Source: Gimesia aquarii (lineage in GTDB: Bacteria; Planctomycetota; Planctomycetia; Planctomycetales; Planctomycetaceae). Taken from it: a DNA stretch of 64,000 bases. Numbering within the stretch: position 1 is the stretch's first letter; every line of letters begins with the position of its first letter. The DNA lies in the NCBI RefSeq assembly GCF_007748175.1, contig NZ_CP037422.1:1838528-1902527 (forward strand), in the 5' to 3' direction. Positions 24,836 through 33,394 of the stretch are shown here, one piece after another. Both the position numbers and the translations under genes were made by a program. Below the pieces are notes generated by a model. It did no database searches and was not told where the DNA came from. It was given only the letters and a program-made list of their open reading frames with translations.

Positions 24836-25252
24836 ATGGGATCCTGGGGATACAAAACTTTTGAAGACGATACCACATGCGACTGGCTCTATGATTTGTA
24901 TGAAGCCGAGGATCCCCATAGTTTCCTGCTTTCATCCCTCAATCCTGGGCAAAGCGATGGTTTTCTGGATGATCTTGACTGCTCTAAAGTTTTGGGAGCA
25001 GCAGAAACGGTTTTCTCATTACTGTTTCAGGTCCGGGACAATCCGCCTGAAGAGTTTAAGGAGTGGATTCAAAAAAATCAGGATCTTCCAGTGAACGATT
25101 TAAAGTCAAATTGTATTCACTCCCTCAAACGAGTGTTGTCAGAAGATTCCGAGTTAAATAATATCTGGTCAGATTCGGGAGAAGATTACAGAAACTGGAA
25201 AAACAATATTCAAATGATGATCGATGCGTTCGATCCCAATCCTCTCTTATGA
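24836..25252 (+). CDS. DUF4259-like immunity protein, second copy
   Basis: 138 residues with the same protein sequence as the gene at 20305, including GSWGYKTFEDDTTCDWLYDL, and identical upstream spacing. The DNA differs by a single silent change near the 3' end (GAC/GAT). This indicates a recent duplication or continuing conversion. After the stop both copies run into a CGAAGACAT motif that joins to different downstream toxins (toxin B at the first copy, a decayed toxin here). Confidence 0.7.
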   Translation: MGSWGYKTFEDDTTCDWLYDLYEAEDPHSFLLSSLNPGQSDGFLDDLDCSKVLGAAETVFSLLFQVRDNPPEEFKEWIQKNQDLPVNDLKSNCIHSLKRVLSEDSELNNIWSDSGEDYRNWKNNIQMMIDAFDPNPLL

Positions 25253-25285
25253 TAAATAGAATGAATAAGCTTCAGATTTCTAATT

Positions 25286-25575
25286 TTCACCGAAGACATC
25301 CCCAATACTGATGGAAGTGATGATCCAAAAGATATTTATGTTACTTCTCGGTATTATAAAACAGCAGGTAAAGCGAAAACACATCTTCAGCTCCCGAATA
25401 AACCTAAATCTCAAATTTAAATAGATCCAAAAATGTTACTGGGATATCAAGATTAAGAAGAGTGGGAAGAGGTGATAACCCTCAATGGGGAATTGGTGGA
25501 GGAAATGAAGCGATTACCGCTGATTCTATTTTAGTAGATCCCAAATCTTTGGTTAAACTTATTGGAGCAAACTGA
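25286..25575 (+). pseudogene. decayed toxin module (ART-like tail)
   Basis: The first frame reads DIYVTSRYYKTAGKAKTHLQ then LPNKPKSQI and hits TAA at 25418. The sequence resumes in another frame after a five-A run near 25430 as NVTGISRLRRVGRGDNPQWG then IGGGNEAITADSI and ends in TGA 25573-25575. The pattern THLQLPN followed by PQWGIGGG resembles C-terminal ADP-ribosyltransferase-like toxins (HYD1 type), a tentative match. At least one stop and one frameshift inactivate it. The next gene's ATG overlaps its final TGA. Confidence 0.6.
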
Positions 25576-26030
25576 TGAAAATACCAGACTCTTTGCGCAT
25601 CAGTTTTAAAGATGAGGCAGGGGTTCCTGTCAAAAACTTGTTTTGTTTGGTTACTTTTTATTTCGGTCGTCATAACTGCCTCCCAATAACACAAACTACA
25701 TCGATTGAAGGCCAAATTACCATTTCCCTTGAACAAGTCCGTAATGAACTAAAAGAATCACAAAACACTTTCTTGATGGACTACAAGTTTCAATTAGACG
25801 AATTTGATGGAAATATTGAGGCAGTTGTTGAAGATAAGAATTTGTTACAAAAAAGAATCAAGAAGATTGGCGAGTATTATCCTGAAAATGCATTGAGAAT
25901 TACAAATATTCTACAAGAAATAAATAATGATCATTATATTCCTATTAGCAAAAAGATTATTATCGATTCTTCGCCTTTTAAAACAGAAATCGTTTTATCG
26001 CGAAAGAAGACAATTCAAAATAAAGTATGA
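25575..26030 (+). CDS. putative immunity protein of the decayed toxin
   Basis: 151 residues. The ATG overlaps the toxin module's TGA (TGATG), a classical coupled toxin-immunity junction. The protein is soluble, acidic and AT-rich in codon use: a beta-rich N-terminal half (RISFKDEAGVPVKNLFCLVT) and a helical C-terminal half. No family was recognised. It remains fully open although its toxin is broken. Confidence 0.6.
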   Translation: MKIPDSLRISFKDEAGVPVKNLFCLVTFYFGRHNCLPITQTTSIEGQITISLEQVRNELKESQNTFLMDYKFQLDEFDGNIEAVVEDKNLLQKRIKKIGEYYPENALRITNILQEINNDHYIPISKKIIIDSSPFKTEIVLSRKKTIQNKV

Positions 26031-26154
26031 AATATTTACGGTAATATACTTCATGCTGAATTAGAATGTCTCTCAAGAAATCCAGAATTATTACTCAAAA
26101 CTACATTTTATAGATTGGGAGAAAAAGTTAGTTCACCCTTCTAAGCCAGATAAT

Positions 26155-26478
26155 ATGACTTACCTTGATACTGAAATTCACAAAACTGCGTCGATGCTCA
26201 AACGGTGGCAAGGGCATTTAGCAACAATCTACGAACTTAACAGTAGTCATTCTTCTCTTAGTGTTGTCATTCACGGTGATAGTTATGGTCAAAATCTGGT
26301 TATAGCTTGTCTTGGACCTGAATATATTTGTGGGCCGACAACATGGGAAGATTCCTGCATCATTTTAAAAACAATTGAATTAGAATCGAGTCGAGAAGGG
26401 ATCGCTCTTCTAGACGAGAGACATAATGTAAAAATTACAGCAGAGTCATTTGAAATAAAAGAAAATGTAAAATTGTAA
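26155..26478 (+). CDS. small hypothetical protein, possible immunity
   Basis: 107 residues beginning MTYLDTEIHKTASMLKRWQG. It contains an alternating beta-pattern (SLSVVIHGDSYGQNLVIACLG) followed by GPTTWEDSCIILKTIELE, with a soluble, slightly acidic composition. It is preceded by a decayed coding stretch (about 26040-26145) and followed by a Hint remnant. Immunity function is guessed from context only. Confidence 0.45.
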   Translation: MTYLDTEIHKTASMLKRWQGHLATIYELNSSHSSLSVVIHGDSYGQNLVIACLGPEYICGPTTWEDSCIILKTIELESSREGIALLDERHNVKITAESFEIKENVKL

Positions 26479-26534
26479 GTTCGATCATAAACAACAATGA
26501 TTCATATTTTCCGAAACACTCTTTTGACTGGCGT

Positions 26535-26582
26535 TTAACCATGAAACGGGTCAGCGCGAACAGAAGACCATCCAAAGTAATA
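26535..26582 (+). pseudogene. Hint remnant of the toxin B type
   Basis: A short stretch reading FNHETGQREQKTIQ after one altered position near its start. It matches FNHETGQREQKTVTQ of toxin B (about 21380). No other Hint block follows. It proves that another toxin B-type cassette once stood here. Confidence 0.6.
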
Positions 26583-27028
26583 ATATGCTAATTACAAATT
26601 GAGTAAAAGTAGATGACACCAGCTGAGGCAGTAGAGCCAATTGGTAAAGAGTGGGATGTAGGTAATGTTTTTTTTACCTCTTACGTCAAGGGATTTTTGA
26701 TGAGGAAGCATATCTTAGAACATTAGGGATACTGAAAAGCATCAAAATCAATAAGAAAGAAACTCAGATTAACAGAGAATTTGTATCGTTGGTTTTGGTT
26801 TATTCCATTGTTTGTTTCTTGGCAGAAAGAAAGAGTCTGCGAGAATAATAAGGATTTAGAAAGTAAATTTAGTGATTGTGAAAACACTTTAGAAGGAATT
26901 GTTGAAGACTTGTTGGGAGTTCCATAATTCCTTACCCTGCTCATTGGACTTTTCATGGCTAACATTTACTCAAAGGGCTAAATCCGAAACATATATAAAA
27001 AGTTCATTGGAAAATTTTGTGAGTTCTC
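26583..27028 (+). other. degraded region inside the toxin array
   Basis: Contains several short, interrupted coding stretches, for example MTPAEAVEPIGKEWDVGNVF from about 26612. None is longer than about 40 codons in a plausible composition. I regard it as decayed cassette DNA. Confidence 0.35.
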
Positions 27029-27439
27029 GTGGGACTGGTTACTGTGGAATTCTATTTTCAACAAGATATCAAAATTCGAAAAAATCTGGAAGAATTAATA
27101 CATTCTGCCTATGCAGGTAATTTAGGCCCTGAGCAACCGCATGAGTTTAATGAAAACCTCCTTTTACATGGATCCCATTCTGAAGATAACCTTGATGCAA
27201 TTTCAAGAATTGAATTTGCGCCACAAGGCAATGATCAGATTACAGACTATTATTTCCGTTTAATAAGTCAGCAAACAGAATTAGCAGATATTACAAACCA
27301 TTTAGAAGGCGAACCTATCCCTGATCACATTAAAGCTGCATTTCCACAATTGTCTCAAGAGGATTGGGATGCAACCTTTCGATACATTACTCTTTTGTTA
27401 AAACTCTTAGGAGTTAGGGTTGTAGAGAACGAGCAGTAA
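27029..27439 (+). CDS. putative immunity protein
   Basis: 136 residues from GTG 27029; no strong ribosome-binding site, so the start is tentative. It begins VTVEFYFQQDIKIRKNLEEL and has an acidic helical C-terminus (HIKAAFPQLSQEDWDATFRY). It lies between decayed cassette DNA and the Hint cassette F, with no toxin attached, and so would be an orphan immunity gene. Confidence 0.5.
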   Translation: MGLVTVEFYFQQDIKIRKNLEELIHSAYAGNLGPEQPHEFNENLLLHGSHSEDNLDAISRIEFAPQGNDQITDYYFRLISQQTELADITNHLEGEPIPDHIKAAFPQLSQEDWDATFRYITLLLKLLGVRVVENEQ

Positions 27440-27598
27440 TAAAAATTCATTTTCTACTAGTGGCATACAAAGCAATAATCTTTATTCTAAAAAAGTCAAA
27501 AAGGGGTCGGGACTCAATAGTATGACACTTAGTATCTCGAGTACGAGCACCATTGAACCAGACCTCGTCTGACTGGTGGTATCAGTGTTGTTGGCTTA

Positions 27599-28648
27599 GT
27601 GAGCCTTTTAGCAACGCTGCTCTTCTCAGGCAGCCTGCTCTGGATGGCGGCTCCTAAGACTTATACTACGACTGCTCTGAAGACGCCCGTTGTTGCTTCA
27701 GACGACGTGCCTTTGACTTCGAAACGGATTCAGAATATCCAACCCGGTCAATGGGTCAAAGCCGACAATCCTGCCGAAGAGGATGATACGGAGTTCGGGA
27801 AAGACGTTGATCCGGCGACCAGGAAGCTGCTGACACTCGATGCTCCCAAACTGGATGGGACGCTCGCCAACGTCAGTCTGTTACGCCCCGAACAGTGGCT
27901 AGCTCAACAGTCGGCTAAGGTTGGTGGCACCGTTTATATCTCTGTCCCCGAATGTGGCATCGATGGCAACGCCACAGTGCTGGCAATTGAAGCCTGTCCA
28001 CCCATTGCTGCTGACCCCGGCCCCGGTTTCCAGGTCGTTACCGGTACCTTCCAACATCAGGCTGCCAAGATTCTGGATATCGTCGTTGATGGTGAATCAA
28101 AACCGATCGGCACCACGCCAAACCACCCCTTCTGGAGTGTCGATCGCGAAGAGTTTGTCAGAGCAGATAGCCTGACAGTGGGAGAGCGTTTGCAATCATT
28201 AAACGGCATTACAACAGTCACCAACATCACCCCCCGCGGTCCGCCCGAACCAGTTTACAATCTCGAAGTCCAAGTCAAACACACCTACTACGTTGCTGAA
28301 TCTAGTGTGCTGGTTCATAATGGAACGGGGTTATGTAAAAATGCAAAATATATTGTATTAGGAGAAGGAATGGAAAGTATTAAGTAAACTGCTAAAGGTT
28401 TGAGAAAAGATGGTTTTAATGCCAAGTGGTACTCTGCATGAAATAAAAACTTTTCTAAGAAAAATTTTGATTTGAAAAAGAGTCTTAAGCGTAATGAAGT
28501 ATGGCTAAAAAGAAAACACAGAGAAGGATACAAATTTGTTGATTTAGGCATTGATCCATCACGGTCAAGGAGAAGTGCCTTTTATGCTTTAGAACAAGAG
28601 CTTCTTTTGAAATTAAAAATAACCCCTATTAAACTTCCGAGGCCATAG
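27599..28648 (+). pseudogene. Hint-domain toxin F with two in-frame stops in the toxin part
   Basis: From GTG 27599 the frame covers a membrane helix, IQNIQPGQWVKADN, TPNHPFW and HTYYVAESSVLVHN, all intact, and then the toxin. The toxin runs into TAA 28385-28387 and TGA 28439-28441. The same frame then stays open to TAG 28646-28648 and reads KSLKRNEVWLKRKHREGYKF then VDLGIDPSRSRRSAFYALEQ. The late sequence has the look of nuclease-type polymorphic toxin tails, unassigned. Upstream, coding similarity reaches back to about 27572 (LTGGISVVGL). The first stop truncates the toxin about 19 residues after VHN. Confidence 0.7.
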
Positions 28649-28654
28649 CCAGTT

Positions 28655-29137
28655 ATGATTGATTATGAAAATTTAGCCAAGATTTGTAATGAAGAGTTTG
28701 AACCAATTAAAAACAAATATGGATTTGAGGATTTTTATCCTTGTGGTACCAAATACACTCCAAAGGCTTTTGCAAAAAATGAAACAACAGGTATTTTATT
28801 TGAGTATGAAATGAGAGAAAATTGTATTAGTGAATTTTTATATCGTCTACCTGAAGGAGATTTTGAACCAACTAGAAAAGATGGAACAAGAATAAATTCG
28901 AATGAGTTTTATGACATTCTAGATTTATTGTCGTTAAGAAATAGCACTGAAAGTGATTCCAATAATTCAACCGGTTTTATCGATGAATCATTAAATAAAA
29001 CAATCAATTCTTACCTCGAAATAACATTACGACATGCAGAAGATATTTTGTGTGGCGATTTTTCAGTATTCGCAGAATTAAAAAAAATCGTCATTGCTAG
29101 AGCTAAAAAATATGGAGTCCAATTAAGGAGAACATGA
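28655..29137 (+). CDS. immunity protein for disabled toxin F
   Basis: 160 residues starting six bases after the end of the toxin F frame. Acidic and soluble, beginning MIDYENLAKICNEEFEPIKN, with an intact frame and an AT-rich coding pattern typical of the island's immunity genes. It remains open while the toxin carries two nonsense codons, which suggests either recent toxin loss or selection for protection against kin toxins. Confidence 0.6.
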   Translation: MIDYENLAKICNEEFEPIKNKYGFEDFYPCGTKYTPKAFAKNETTGILFEYEMRENCISEFLYRLPEGDFEPTRKDGTRINSNEFYDILDLLSLRNSTESDSNNSTGFIDESLNKTINSYLEITLRHAEDILCGDFSVFAELKKIVIARAKKYGVQLRRT

Positions 29138-29179
29138 ATTACCCGATGGATAATAATTTGATCATAAAATGATTATTAA

Positions 29180-29497
29180 GTGTATACGTATCAATCATCG
29201 ACTGAAAGTAGAGCTCTATTCCATCTGGCCGGTGGTATCAGCGTTGTTGGCTTACTTTGCTTACTGGGAACGTTTCTTGTCTCAGGCAGTCTCTTCTGGC
29301 TGGCGGCTCCCAAGGCAGAACCAAAAACACTAGTTGCCGCGTCAGTAACAGTTCCCTTAGCCCATAAACGAATTCAGGACATTCAACCTAGTCAATGGGG
29401 CAAGGTCAAAGTGGCATGCTTCCCATATTCTGCCCCAGTTAACCTAAGCGATGATTTGATATTCATTATGACGTCTATCAGTCTGCGGTTCGATTAA
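29180..29497 (+). pseudogene. Hint N-part remnant G
   Basis: The frame contains FHLAGGISVVGLLCLLGTFL and KRIQDIQPSQWGK, matching the second membrane helix and following Hint block of toxin A, then runs into unrelated sequence and stops. It is a 3'-truncated cassette, cut just after the QWVKADN region, the same neighbourhood at which cassette C begins. Its end overlaps the convergent DUF6602-like gene. Confidence 0.65.
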
Positions 29498-30281
29498 TGA
29501 GATTGCTCAAGATCCAGTCATAGGTGAATAAAATATGCTGAGAAGCTGTAGCGTTTTTTTGAATGTGCTGAACCGCTACTTGTAAAGGATAAAAGTCAGA
29601 TTGGTCTGAATGTAAGTAAAAAATATTGGCGGGTATCTGCTCACCTCCAATATTTTTGCCTCCTTCTGGGAAGATCCGAATGATATTATATTTTCCTCCG
29701 ACATGAATTAGATTTGGACGGTGATAATATGGTATATCTGAATTCTCATCATAAAATTGTTTGAGACTAGTCTGTAATGACTCGCCCGATATCCCATCAG
29801 AAGCATAAATAATCTTATATGGCCATTCTTCATAGTTTGGCAAATTCATTTGCGGGTTAATCCTGACTTCATCAATCGATTGCTTCTCAGGGATTGATGC
29901 AATATTCTTAAGCGCGTCATATAGCTGCTTGGTATCAAGTGTGGACTTTACGGAAACCACTGCTAAGCAACCTTCAATACAGGCGAATGACTTCCCCTCT
30001 GAATCTCTGTCAATCATCTTATATTGAGGGCTCGTGCTATTCGAAATAATCAGGTCTAACTGCTTTGACTCGTCCCCATCAATATTGAAAAGAAAGCCAC
30101 CGTACATAATGTTACAACTAGATGGCAGATGATTCCGTAGGAATTCGGCATATATTCGCTCGCGGTGAGTGCCTACGTCCGAAGTATTTGAGAAGATTGC
30201 ACTAGCACTGGCTTCGCCCCGAAGTGCTTCACCGACATGCTCATAGTACTCTCTTAGCCTCTGGTAGAAATTCTTAGGCAT
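29478..30281 (-). CDS. DUF6602-like protein
   Basis: 267 residues on the reverse strand. Features include HRERIYAEFLRNHLPSSCNI at about residues 38-57, MYGGFLFNIDG, QLDLIISNS and CLAVVSVKSTL. The order R-E-R helix, glycine-rich strand, D-x-x-I/V-I, then V-x-x-K matches the DUF6602 family, which looks like a restriction-endonuclease-type fold. The D and the V-S-V-K would be the candidate metal site; this is my inference. It sits next to the island's right border, a common place for defence-type cargo. Confidence 0.6.
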   Translation of the reverse strand: MPKNFYQRLREYYEHVGEALRGEASASAIFSNTSDVGTHRERIYAEFLRNHLPSSCNIMYGGFLFNIDGDESKQLDLIISNSTSPQYKMIDRDSEGKSFACIEGCLAVVSVKSTLDTKQLYDALKNIASIPEKQSIDEVRINPQMNLPNYEEWPYKIIYASDGISGESLQTSLKQFYDENSDIPYYHRPNLIHVGGKYNIIRIFPEGGKNIGGEQIPANIFYLHSDQSDFYPLQVAVQHIQKNATASQHILFTYDWILSNLINRTAD

Positions 30282-30411
30282 GACTCAGAGTTCTGATTCA
30301 AAAAGAGTAAGCAATCGATGCAATTTTAGGTACCAATTTTGGTACCAGCCCGATTTCAAATACTAGCAGTGAGTAAGCAAATTTCGTAAAACACTACTAT
30401 GACAGTCTTTT

Positions 30412-30459
30412 AGAGAGCCGCCGAGGAGAGTCGAACTCCTGACCTACGCATTACGAATG
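30412..30459. repeat. att-like direct repeat, right end
   Basis: 48 bases identical to 12581-12628. They cover the tRNA-Thr 3' part from the anticodon stem to the gene end plus five bases. This side keeps the complete tRNA gene. Confidence 0.85.
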
Positions 30460-30488
30460 CGTCGCTCTGCCAACTGAGCTACGGCGGC
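30416..30488 (-). tRNA. tRNA-Thr (anticodon CGT)
   Basis: Read on the reverse strand the 73 bases fold into a cloverleaf: acceptor stem GCCGCCG with CGGCGGC, D-arm GCTCAGTTGGCAGAGC, anticodon stem ACGCA/TGCGT with loop TTCGTAA (anticodon CGT, threonine), and T-arm with GTTCGAC. The CCA end is not encoded. It serves as the integration site of the island on its 3' side. Confidence 0.92.
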
Positions 30489-30865
30489 TTTGATTCCACT
30501 TATTGGAATGATGACTCAATAACTGAGGCTTCGGTTCGCATTGCTGGAGCCGGTAGTAAAGATATTGAGATGATAATTCAGAGATTAAATATTGCGGTAG
30601 CATACTCGTTTTTTGTTACTTTCGAAAGGATACTGTCCCTTTTTCGCGTCTGAAAACATAATTTCACAAGTGAATTCAGGGCCTCATTTAGGGAGAGAAT
30701 CGATCCCAAAACAGCACCCATTACTGAATCATAGTGGCTGTCCCTGTTGTGTCATTGACGGACAGTCTTTTGAACAGCCGTTGTTTATGCTTGCTGAATG
30801 CGACGAGGTTCGCCACAATCGAAGGAAATCAATTCCCACCCTGATATTCCAGCCGGAGACAACCT
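30489..30865. other. intergenic region right of the tRNA
   Basis: 377 bases without a supported gene; an 86-codon frame at 30613 has a poor composition and runs into the next gene's start. The region presumably carries the promoters of the tRNA (reverse) and of the hydrolase gene (forward), but I cannot point to convincing elements. Confidence 0.35.
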
Positions 30866-32533
30866 ATGTATAAACTGGCCCACGCCTGCCTGATCTTTGT
30901 TTTGCTACTTGTGTTTCCCGTTTCTCTTTTTGCTCAAGATAAGCCTCTCGATTTGGAAAAGGGTGTGACGGAAAAACATGTGATGATTCCCATGCGGGAT
31001 GGTGTCAAGTTGTCGGCCTACCTTTATTTTCCTAAGGGGAATGGTCCCTGGCCGGTATTGATGGAGCAACGGTATGCCAGCCTGCGCGGAAAAGGCTCAC
31101 GACTCTCCTTTGCGGAAATGGCATCACATGGTTATGTCGTCTGTGCCGTCAACTTTCGTGGTTCACAGAAGTCGCAGGGAACGTGGGTCGGCTATCGTGC
31201 TTTACAGTGGGGTGAGAAACAGGATGGTTACGATGTCGTTGAGTGGCTGGCCAAGCAGCCCTGGTCGACCGGAAAGATCGGAACCTTTGGGAGTTCCCAG
31301 GCAGGATATGCACAAAACTATCTGGCGATCACACAACCACCACACCTGGTCTGTCAGTTTATGATCGATACAGGCTTGAGTTTGTACCATGAAGGCTATT
31401 TTATTGGTGGAGCAGCGAAACCCGATCGCTTTAAGGGGATGGATGCGGTCTGCCGGGTACCCGCGCACAACCGGGCGTTAATGAAAGAATGGTTTTCCCA
31501 TCCTGATTATGACGACTACTGGAAAGCGGAAGATTGCACATTGCATTTTGATAAAATGAACGTGCCTTGTTTTACCGTTGGTAGCTGGTACGACTATATG
31601 TGCGTCGGTTCGGTGCAGAGTTTCATCGGACGTCAATATAAAGGAGGTCCGAACTCACGAGGACAGCAGAAATTGTATGTCGGCCCCTGGTTACATGGTC
31701 GCTTCAATAAGGTTAACAAAGTTGGGGAAATGGTATATCCCAACAATGCCAATTTCGACATGATGGCCGAGATGATTCGCTGGTTCGACCATTACTTGAA
31801 AGGCGTTGATAATGGCATCGATGACGATGCTAACGTGCGCTACTATGCAATGGGAGCCGTGGGCGAAGCCGATGCCCCCGGAAATGAATGGCGAGCACTG
31901 GATGACTGGCCTTTGAAAACTGTGGAGACTTCTTACTATTTACAACCGGAGGGAAAATTATCTCTGTCAAAACCAACGGAGCAGGGGAGTTTTAGCAAAA
32001 TCGTTGCTGATCCACTGAATCCTGCAAAAATTCTGGGACGCGCTTTTCCCGGAGCGCGCGACGCGCGCGTCGTTGAAGAACAGGAAAACGTGTTGACATT
32101 CACGACGGACCCACTGACCGAACCAGTAGAATGGACAGGAAATGTGAAAGCGGAACTACTGGTTTCTTCTTCAGCGAAAGATACCGACTTCATTGTACGT
32201 GTGACAGACGTGTATCCTGATGGGCGCTCGATTTTAATTATCGACATGATTCGACGAGGTCGCTATCGCGATGGATTTGAGCAACAGAAGTTTATGGAAC
32301 CCGGCAAGGTTTACAAAGTCGCCTTTAACGTAGGCTGGCTGAGTCAGGTGTTTAACAAAGGACATCGAATTCGCGTGACCGTGGCTTCAACGGGAGCCCC
32401 TTTTTATGAACCGAATCCGAATACGGGTGAGCCGATAACGATTGAGTTCCCTGAAAAAGTCGTTGTGGCGAACAATAAAATTCATCATAGTGGAAAGCAT
32501 GCATCACGGATTTTGGCGCCAGTCAATCCATAA
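30866..32533 (+). CDS. secreted CocE/NonD family hydrolase
   Basis: 555 residues. Residues 1-23 (YKLAHACLIFVLLLVFPVSL) form a signal peptide. The alpha/beta-hydrolase domain carries the nucleophile in GTFGSSQAG (Ser about 144), the probable acid in VGSWYDYM and the His in VGPWLHGRFN. The C-terminal third (EWTGNVKAELLVSSSAKDTD, GHRIRVTVAST) is the beta-sandwich domain typical of X-Pro dipeptidyl-peptidase/CocE acyl hydrolases. Full length agrees with the family. Such enzymes cleave esters or acyl-peptides outside the cytoplasm. The downstream NIPSNAP gene is 63 bases away and may be co-transcribed. Confidence 0.88.
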   Translation: MYKLAHACLIFVLLLVFPVSLFAQDKPLDLEKGVTEKHVMIPMRDGVKLSAYLYFPKGNGPWPVLMEQRYASLRGKGSRLSFAEMASHGYVVCAVNFRGSQKSQGTWVGYRALQWGEKQDGYDVVEWLAKQPWSTGKIGTFGSSQAGYAQNYLAITQPPHLVCQFMIDTGLSLYHEGYFIGGAAKPDRFKGMDAVCRVPAHNRALMKEWFSHPDYDDYWKAEDCTLHFDKMNVPCFTVGSWYDYMCVGSVQSFIGRQYKGGPNSRGQQKLYVGPWLHGRFNKVNKVGEMVYPNNANFDMMAEMIRWFDHYLKGVDNGIDDDANVRYYAMGAVGEADAPGNEWRALDDWPLKTVETSYYLQPEGKLSLSKPTEQGSFSKIVADPLNPAKILGRAFPGARDARVVEEQENVLTFTTDPLTEPVEWTGNVKAELLVSSSAKDTDFIVRVTDVYPDGRSILIIDMIRRGRYRDGFEQQKFMEPGKVYKVAFNVGWLSQVFNKGHRIRVTVASTGAPFYEPNPNTGEPITIEFPEKVVVANNKIHHSGKHASRILAPVNP

Positions 32534-32596
32534 AGTGGTTTTGCAGCTATCCGTTAATCATCACATTGGAAATACAAAATCAGAACGAGGAATATT

Positions 32597-33394
32597 ATGA
32601 ATCATAATAAAACAGACCGAAGACAATTTTTAACAGGCACTGTGGGTGCTGCAGTGGCGCTTGGTATTGGTCAGGTTGTACACTCGGCAGATGAGAAAAA
32701 AGCACAGGAGTATTACGAACTGCGAACCTATCGCATTGATGATCCTGCCAAACAAAAAATTGTCAACCACTATCTGGAGAAAGCACTGCTGCCGGCATTA
32801 AAACGGATGGGCATCAACCGGGTGGGTGTCTTCAAAGAGAAAGAAGCGAAAGGGGACTACTCGTTGTATGTACTCATTCCCTTTTCTTCGCTGGAACAGT
32901 TCTCGCGTTTGAATGATGTGTTAGAAGCGGATGCAGCCTACCAAAGCGCGGCTAAAGAATACTTCAATCAACCGAAAAAGTCGCCCGCCTATTCTCGGAT
33001 TGAAAGTCGCTTCATGAAAGCATTTCAAGGAATGCCCGTCTTAGAAATTCCCAAGGGCAAAGCCCCTCATCTGTTTGAGTTGCGGACCTATGAAAGTTCC
33101 AATGAGAAGTTGGCACGCTTGAAAGTGGATATGTTCAATAATGGAGAAATTGACATTATGCGAGATGTCAAACTCGGTCCCGTTTTTTTTGGTGAGATGT
33201 TAATCGGAGATGATGTGCCTAATCTGACTTATATGCTTTCTGCGCCAGACGGTGCCGCCCACGAAAAACACTGGGACGGATTTCGTGCGCATCCCGATTG
33301 GAATCGCATGAAAAAAATGGATAAATACAAGGGAACGGTCTCCAAGATCAGGAACAAATATCTAGAGCCTTTACCGTTTTCTACGATTCAATAG
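32597..33394 (+). CDS. Tat-exported NIPSNAP family protein
   Basis: 265 residues. The N-terminus KTDRRQFLTGTVGAAVALGI is a twin-arginine signal (RRQFL) followed by a hydrophobic core. The mature protein has two NIPSNAP-type alpha/beta-barrel repeats, each starting with the Y/F-E-L-R-T-Y motif (YYELRTYRIDD at about 39 and LFELRTYESSN at about 161). Function of NIPSNAP proteins in planctomycetes is unresolved. GAGGAA lies upstream of the ATG. Confidence 0.88.
   Translation: MNHNKTDRRQFLTGTVGAAVALGIGQVVHSADEKKAQEYYELRTYRIDDPAKQKIVNHYLEKALLPALKRMGINRVGVFKEKEAKGDYSLYVLIPFSSLEQFSRLNDVLEADAAYQSAAKEYFNQPKKSPAYSRIESRFMKAFQGMPVLEIPKGKAPHLFELRTYESSNEKLARLKVDMFNNGEIDIMRDVKLGPVFFGEMLIGDDVPNLTYMLSAPDGAAHEKHWDGFRAHPDWNRMKKMDKYKGTVSKIRNKYLEPLPFSTIQ

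Larger units (their letters stand above)
24265..25263 (+). repeat. 1-kb direct repeat, second copy
   Basis: Copy of 19734-20732, offset by 4531 bases. The second gene and the flanks are nearly identical. The diverged segment covers the first 45 codons or so of the first gene. Confidence 0.85.
12629..30411. mobile_element. genomic island in tRNA-Thr(CGT)
   Basis: About 17.8 kb bounded by the 48-bp direct repeat, with the intact tRNA on the right and the displaced 3' fragment on the left. Content is typical accessory cargo: orphan methyltransferase, DUF4062 protein, nuclease-like protein, excisionase-like remnant, many toxin/immunity cassettes and a DUF6602-like protein. Several parts are visibly more AT-rich than the flanks. 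No tyrosine or serine integrase is recognisable, so the island is probably immobile or depends on a helper in trans. Confidence 0.75.

Noticed and set aside
30613..30873. 86-codon frame upstream of the CocE gene
   Set aside because: Poor composition, no ribosome-binding site, overlaps the start of the hydrolase gene.
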